From Glaciihabitans sp. (GTDB taxonomy: Bacteria; Actinomycetota; Actinomycetes; Actinomycetales; Microbacteriaceae): a stretch of DNA of 64,000 nt. The number at the start of each line of letters is the position of its first letter. Within the stretch, counting starts at the first letter, position 1. Shown in pieces: positions 59,321-64,000 of this stretch. The position numbers were made by a program, and so were the translations under genes. Location: contig JAODBD010000001.1 in assembly GCA_025463785.1 (NCBI GenBank), forward strand, positions 1-64,000, written 5' to 3'. The notes under the pieces were generated by a model that was given only the letters and a program-made list of their open reading frames with translations, was not told where the DNA came from and did not search any database.

Positions 59321-61732
59321 ATGTCTGTCCCCGTCTCCACCTACCGCCTCCAAATCCGAGAGTCGTTCGCCCTCGACGCCGCTGCCGAGATCACCGCCTA
59401 TCTGCACGACCTCGGGATCGACTGGGTCTACCTGTCACCGCTGCTGCGCGCATCGGCCGGGTCCGATCACGGATACGACGTGGTCGACCACTCCCTCGTC
59501 GACCCGGCCCGTGGCGGCAACAACGCGCTCGACCGCCTGGCCAACGCCGCGCACGATCGCGGCATGGGCATCCTGATCGATATCGTGCCGAACCACATGG
59601 GCGTTGCGAATCCGCGCGAGAACTCGTGGTGGTGGGACGTGCTGCAAAATGGGCGGCAGTCGAAATGGTCTGAAGCTTTTGACATCGACTGGGAGTTCGG
59701 CGGCGGGAAGGTGCGGATCCCCGTGCTCGGAGGCGACGTTGCGGAGGCCATCGAACGCGAAGAGCTGCGGGTCGTGGGCGAGGAGCTTCACTACTTCGAC
59801 AACCGCTACCCGCTCGCGCCCGGCAGCTCCGACGACGATGCCTCGATCGAAACCATCCTCGATCGCCAGCACTACGAACTCATGAACTGGCGGCGAGAAG
59901 ACGCCGAACTCAACTATCGGCGGTTTTTTGCGGTGAGCTCACTTGCGGGCATCCGGGTCGAACTCCCATGGGTGTTTGAAGCGAGTCACACCGAGATCGT
60001 GCGCTGGGTTAGAGATGGAATCGCCGATGGACTGCGGGTTGATCATCCCGATGGCCTGGCAGACCCGGGCGGTTACCTGGATGCTCTCGCGGCCGCGACC
60101 GGTGGCACCGAGGTGTGGGTCGAGAAGATTCTGGAGGGCGAGGAGAAGCTGCCCCCGTACTGGGCTACAGCCGGGACGACGGGCTACGACGCCCTCGCGG
60201 ATCTCGACCGCGTGCTGGTCGATCCGGCGGGCAAGGCTGCACTAGATGCGCTCGACAGCCGGCTGCGCGGCCGTGCGCAGCCGATCGACTGGGGCACGCT
60301 CATCCACGGCACGAAGCGTGCGATTGCGGACGGCATTCTGCGATCCGAGGTTCTGCGACTTGAACGCGAACTGCCCGACCGTGAAATCCCAGACAGCGAA
60401 CTGCCAGACGACGAACTTCCCGACCGCGAACTGCCAGACAGCGAACTGGCCAACCGTGAACTGCCAGACAGCGAACTACCCGAGCCAACTGACAGTGCCG
60501 CCGACGCCATCGCGGAACTCCTCGCCTGCTTCCCCGTCTATCGTTCTTACCTGCCAGCGGGAGTCGAGCACCTCGAAACAGCAGCAACGCTGGCCCGCAA
60601 GCATCGTCCCGAGCTCGTTGACGTCATCGATGCGCTTCTGCCGATCCTGTCCGACCCCGAGCAGCCCGCGGCACGGCGTTTCCAGCAGACGACCGGGATG
60701 GTGATGGCCAAGGGGGTCGAAGACACCGCCTTCTACCGGTACACACGGCTGTCATCCCTGACGGAAGTTGGCGCAGATCCTGAGGAGTTCTCGATCGGGG
60801 TCGACGAGTTTCACGAGCGGCAGCTCGCACGCCAGGCGGGCTACCCCGCGTCTCTCACGACGTTGAGTACCCACGACACCAAGCGCGGCGAAGACACTCG
60901 CGCGCGCATCAGCGTGCTGTCCGAAATCCCGGAACGCTGGGAGGCGACACTCGGTCGCCTGCGCGAGTTGGCGCCGTTGGACGACGGCGCGCTCGAGAAC
61001 CTGCTCTGGGAGTCCATCGTCGGGGCGTGGCCGGTATCCCGTGAGCGACTGCACAACTACGCAGAGAAAGCGGCGCGTGAGGCGGGCTCCTCGACACGCT
61101 GGACCGATCCGGATCTCGACTTCGAGAAGCGGATGCACGTCACGGTTGACGCCGCATTCGACGATCCGCAGGTGGCCGCGATGCTCGACGCCTTCGTCGC
61201 ACAGATAGCACCGGCGGGGTGGTCGAACTCGCTCACGCTGAAGCTCATCCAGCTCACGGCGCCCGGCGTTCCCGACGTCTACCAGGGCAGTGAGCTGTGG
61301 GAGACGAGCCTTGTCGACCCCGACAATCGACGTCCGATCGATTTCGACATCCGCCGCCTCTATCTCGCCGCCATCGACGCGGGCGCGCATCCGCCCGTCG
61401 ATGACACGGGTACGGCCAAGCTGCTCGTCACCACACGCGCGCTGCGGTTGCGCCGCGATCACCCGGAACTATTCACGCGGTACGCGCCGTTACCCGCACT
61501 CGGCGAGGCGGCGAGGCATGCCGTCGCCTTCGACCGCGGCGGTGCCATCGCCGTCGGCACACGCCTGCCGGTGAGCCTGAAAGACCGCGGAGGGTGGGGC
61601 GACACAGTACTGATGACTCCAGGCCACCCGTTCATTGACGTGATCTCAGACCGACGATTCGGTGGTGGCAGCATTCCGCTTGCAGACCTGCTCGCGAGCT
61701 ATCCGGTGGCGCTTTTGGCGCCAGCGCGGTGA
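59321..61732 (+). CDS. treY: Malto-oligosyltrehalose synthase TreY, with repeat insert
   Basis: An 803-residue GH13 enzyme that turns the reducing end of maltodextrin into a trehalose unit. Motifs: DIVPNHMGVANPRENSWWWDVLQNG, LRVDHPDGLADPGGYLDAL, VEKILEGEEKLP and TLSTHDTKRGEDTRAR. Residues about 347-390 are a low-complexity insert of D-x-E-L/I-P units (DREIPDSELPDDELPDREL), encoded by 15-bp DNA repeats at about 60360-60485; most homologues lack it. It starts 11 bp after glgX. Confidence 0.95.
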   Translation: MSVPVSTYRLQIRESFALDAAAEITAYLHDLGIDWVYLSPLLRASAGSDHGYDVVDHSLVDPARGGNNALDRLANAAHDRGMGILIDIVPNHMGVANPRENSWWWDVLQNGRQSKWSEAFDIDWEFGGGKVRIPVLGGDVAEAIEREELRVVGEELHYFDNRYPLAPGSSDDDASIETILDRQHYELMNWRREDAELNYRRFFAVSSLAGIRVELPWVFEASHTEIVRWVRDGIADGLRVDHPDGLADPGGYLDALAAATGGTEVWVEKILEGEEKLPPYWATAGTTGYDALADLDRVLVDPAGKAALDALDSRLRGRAQPIDWGTLIHGTKRAIADGILRSEVLRLERELPDREIPDSELPDDELPDRELPDSELANRELPDSELPEPTDSAADAIAELLACFPVYRSYLPAGVEHLETAATLARKHRPELVDVIDALLPILSDPEQPAARRFQQTTGMVMAKGVEDTAFYRYTRLSSLTEVGADPEEFSIGVDEFHERQLARQAGYPASLTTLSTHDTKRGEDTRARISVLSEIPERWEATLGRLRELAPLDDGALENLLWESIVGAWPVSRERLHNYAEKAAREAGSSTRWTDPDLDFEKRMHVTVDAAFDDPQVAAMLDAFVAQIAPAGWSNSLTLKLIQLTAPGVPDVYQGSELWETSLVDPDNRRPIDFDIRRLYLAAIDAGAHPPVDDTGTAKLLVTTRALRLRRDHPELFTRYAPLPALGEAARHAVAFDRGGAIAVGTRLPVSLKDRGGWGDTVLMTPGHPFIDVISDRRFGGGSIPLADLLASYPVALLAPAR

Positions 61733-61756
61733 GCCGTCCCTCGGGAAGAAGGCGTC

Positions 61757-63466
61757 GTGATCGAGATCTGGGCACCGCTCGCGACGAGGGTCGCGATTCG
61801 CACGGCTGAGGCCGACATCCCGCTCACTCACGCAGCCGAGGGTCTCTGGACAAGCGATGTCATCCTGCCGGTCGGCGCCGACTACTCGATCATCCTCGAC
61901 GACGCAGACCCGGTGCCAGACCCGCGATCGCTCAGGCAACCGAGCGGAGTTCACGGCCCCAGCCAGGCGTTCGATCCCTCGGCGCACGAATGGGCTGACA
62001 CGGCCTGGACGGGCCGCCAGCTCGCGGGCAGCGTCATCTACGAACTGCACATCGGCACGTTCACGCCGGACGGCACACTTGACTCCGCGATCGCACGTCT
62101 CGACCACCTCGTTGATCTCGGCATCTGCTTCGTCGAGCTGCTGCCCGTCAACGGGTTCAACGGCACGCACAACTGGGGTTATGACGGTGTGCTCTGGTAC
62201 ACGGTGCATGAGGGATACGGCGGTCCGGCGGCGTATCAGCGCTTCGTGGATGCAGCTCACTCGCGCGGTCTCGCCGTGATCCAGGATGTCGTGTACAACC
62301 ACCTTGGACCGAGCGGTAACTATCTCCCGCGCTTCGGCCCGTACCTCACCGACGAGAGCGCCAACACCTGGGGCTCGTCGGTCAACCTGACGGAGCCCGC
62401 GGTGCGCCGCCACATCCTCGACAACGCGGCGCTCTGGCTTCGCGACTACCACGTTGACGGCCTGCGCCTCGATGCCGTGCACGCGCTCGTCGACACCTCG
62501 CCCAAGCACATCCTGCAGGAACTCAGCGAAGAGACGGATGCCCTGAGCGCCTTCATCGGTCGGCCGCTGACCCTCATCGCGGAGTCCGATCTCAACGATC
62601 CGAAGCTCATTCTTCCTCGCGAAGCCGGCGGGTATGGGCTGACAGCGCAATGGAGCGACGACTACCACCACTCGGTGCATGTGGCAGTGACGGGTGAAAC
62701 CGCCGGCTATTACGCCGACTTCGCGTCCCTCGGAGCGCTGGCGAAGAGCGCAACGCAGGGCTTCTTCCACGACGGAACGTACTCGTCATTCCGGGGCCAC
62801 CCCCAGGGGCATCCGATCGACCCCGCGGTACCAACCTGGCGGCTGGTCACCTTTGCTCAGAACCATGACCAGATCGGCAACCGCGCCACCGGCGACCGAT
62901 TGACGGCATCCGTCAACTACGGCCAGCTCGCGATCGCCGCAGTGTTTACCCTTGCAAGCCCGTTCACACCGATGCTTTTCATGGGCGAGGAGTGGGGCGC
63001 GACGACTCCGTGGCAGTTCTTCACGTCGCATCCCGAACCCGAGCTGGGGCGGGCCACAGCCGAGGGCCGCATCGCCGAGTTTGCCGAACTGGGATGGGAT
63101 CCGGATGTCGTGCCAGACCCGCAGGAGCCGGAAACCTTCCAGCGCTCCAAGCTCGACTGGCGCGAAAGCTCAAGCGGCCACCACGCCAGCCTGCTGGAGC
63201 TCTACCGCGAGCTGGCCCGCCTGCGCCGAGAAGTACCCGAGCTGACAGACCCGAGGTTCAGCCGCCTCGCCGCGACCTACAGCGATAACGAGCGGTGGTT
63301 CAGACTCGACCGCGGTGGTATCAGCATTCTGGCGAATTTCGGGCTCGAAGTCGTTACCCTGCCGATCACCGGAAACATGCTGCTCTCGACCAGCACCGAA
63401 TCCTGGCTGAGCGACTCCGAGGCGACGCTTGCTGCCCATTCGGCGGTCATCCTGAGGCGTCATTGA
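61757..63466 (+). CDS. treZ: Malto-oligosyltrehalose trehalohydrolase TreZ
   Basis: 569 residues, releasing trehalose from the TreY product. N-terminal beta domain, then GH13 motifs [32 protein letters not shown] (nucleophile), [13 protein letters not shown] (acid) and [16 protein letters not shown]. The start is GTG 61757 behind GAAGAAGG. It ends the glgX-treY-treZ unit; trehalose is a stress protectant and, in many actinobacteria, a precursor of cell-surface glycolipids. Confidence 0.96.
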   Translation: MIEIWAPLATRVAIRTAEADIPLTHAAEGLWTSDVILPVGADYSIILDDADPVPDPRSLRQPSGVHGPSQAFDPSAHEWADTAWTGRQLAGSVIYELHIGTFTPDGTLDSAIARLDHLVDLGICFVELLPVNGFNGTHNWGYDGVLWYTVHEGYGGPAAYQRFVDAAHSRGLAVIQDVVYNHLGPSGNYLPRFGPYLTDESANTWGSSVNLTEPAVRRHILDNAALWLRDYHVDGLRLDAVHALVDTSPKHILQELSEETDALSAFIGRPLTLIAESDLNDPKLILPREAGGYGLTAQWSDDYHHSVHVAVTGETAGYYADFASLGALAKSATQGFFHDGTYSSFRGHPQGHPIDPAVPTWRLVTFAQNHDQIGNRATGDRLTASVNYGQLAIAAVFTLASPFTPMLFMGEEWGATTPWQFFTSHPEPELGRATAEGRIAEFAELGWDPDVVPDPQEPETFQRSKLDWRESSSGHHASLLELYRELARLRREVPELTDPRFSRLAATYSDNERWFRLDRGGISILANFGLEVVTLPITGNMLLSTSTESWLSDSEATLAAHSAVILRRH

Positions 63467-63601
63467 TGCACCATTGACGCGACATTGAGGCCGGTCGACA
63501 GCCGCTTCGGCTTGTCCCCCGAACACAGTGAGCGACGGCTATCCAAGTTGCGGATTTGTCAAGGGGTAGGCCGGAGATCAACCTTCCTCTTGCCGCCGAA
63601 T

Positions 63602-63641
63602 GTCCCCCGTGTTTCAATGAGGGAACCCCCGAACGGGGGAC
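63602..63641 (+). promoter_or_regulatory. Competing hairpins in the leader of the last gene
   Basis: CGGGGGAC (63634-63641) can pair with GTCCCCCG (63602-63609, 8 bp), or its CGGGGG can pair with the adjacent CCCCCG (63626-63631). The two are mutually exclusive. TTGCCG (63590) and TTCAAT (63613), 17 bp apart, are a possible promoter; if so, the first strand would be cut off from the RNA and the pairing would instead act in DNA. Confidence 0.4.
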
Positions 63642-63686
63642 GCGCCCGGGGCGGGGTGCGAATCCTTTTTGGGGAAGGAAACGACA

Positions 63687-63938
63687 ATGGTTTTACTCTC
63701 TCCAGTTGCTCGCGGGCCTGTGCTTTCACCGGCCATCCGCGACCACCGCATCGAGTCAACCATCGCGCTCGTCACTGATGACATCTACAGCGTGATGACA
63801 GACCTGGAGACCCTTGGATTCGTCCACAAGGTTGGCAATGTCTATGTCGCTTTGAGCGGCGACGTTCTTAGCCACGCGGTTGAGATCGGCCAGTCGCTGT
63901 CCTGGGACCGCGCCGTGCACATGGTTCGATTTCCGTAG
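63687..63938 (+). CDS. Small conserved hypothetical protein
   Basis: 83 residues (MVLLSPVARGPVLSPAIRDHRIESTIALVTDDIYSVMTDLETLGFVHKVGNVYVALSGD...), alpha/beta, no membrane span. The start is ATG 63687 behind GGAAGGAA; the upstream in-frame TTG is rejected. No family recognised, although it resembles short proteins found across Microbacteriaceae. The last 62 bases of the window contain TAAAGT and TAGTCT boxes that may drive a gene beyond the end. Confidence 0.7.
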   Translation: MVLLSPVARGPVLSPAIRDHRIESTIALVTDDIYSVMTDLETLGFVHKVGNVYVALSGDVLSHAVEIGQSLSWDRAVHMVRFP

Positions 63939-64000
63939 ATTTCTCTATCACTAATTCTCTGGCCGCGGTTTCGGTTAAAGTAGTCTGCGATACGTCGGTG

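Noticed and set aside
61646-62770. 374-codon minus-strand frame opposite treZ
   Set aside because: Antisense shadow; treZ carries all GH13 catalytic motifs.

Overview
The window reads as chromosomal DNA of a high-GC Gram-positive actinobacterium, most likely a member of the Microbacteriaceae. The reasons are the GC-rich codon use, a mycobacteria-like leucine-degradation gene order, F420-dependent nitroreductase-type proteins, a clpS-DUF2017-zincin block, a group-II truncated globin, DUF222/HNH and DUF2510 proteins, and many genes that appear to be transcribed without a leader. It is gene-dense. About 66 protein genes and four tRNA genes (Pro, Gly, Arg, His) can be supported. No phage, insertion sequence, CRISPR array or rRNA was seen.

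Layout. 0-2.2 kb: tRNA-Pro, an irregular tRNA-Gly next to a displaced second copy of its 5' end, a TfoX-like protein, a PRC-barrel-like protein, and three tandem DUF2510 microprotein genes, each with its own inverted repeat and a structured leader. 2.2-12.5 kb: paiB-like regulator, Nei-type glycosylase, rpiB, a membrane protein, DUF222/HNH protein, pepN, mscS and glbO. 12.45-12.93 kb: a gene-free stretch of short tandem repeats plus a 52-bp palindromic element that recurs inverted at 55.4 kb. 13-30 kb: three catabolic operons on the minus strand. The first is a methylcrotonyl-CoA carboxylase/leucine cluster with a divergent TetR gene and two palindromic operators. The second is the branched-chain 2-oxoacid dehydrogenase (bkdABC), which feeds the same pathway. 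The third is the histidine utilisation operon hutHUGI with a divergent IclR regulator. 30-46 kb: mixed metabolic and housekeeping genes (FAD dehydrogenase, thioesterases, ettA, a second-type ssb, msrA, aldo/keto reductase, EamA exporter, PrmC-like methyltransferase, two DUF4166 paralogues).

46-57 kb: phosphoketolase, a thioredoxin-like protein, orn, tRNA-His, clpS-DUF2017-zincin, and a TPP-riboswitch-controlled ECF transporter (ykoE-ykoD-ykoC) followed by an overlapping P-loop kinase-like gene. After the second repeat region come an F420-type protein, a tiny protein with two DivIVA motifs, and a DUF1697 protein. 57-63.5 kb: glgX-treY-treZ, which debranches glycogen and converts maltodextrins to trehalose. 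The window ends with a small protein gene behind a leader that can form competing hairpins.

The most unusual part is 1.1-2.2 kb: three paralogous DUF2510 microproteins of 57-60 residues, each preceded by a 20-bp inverted repeat and a leader hairpin whose stem keeps pairing through compensatory changes. Second is the 52-bp palindromic element, present twice with a 9-bp tandem array on the same side of each copy. Third is a recurring TAnnnT box 5-9 nt before start codons, indicating leaderless transcription of many genes.
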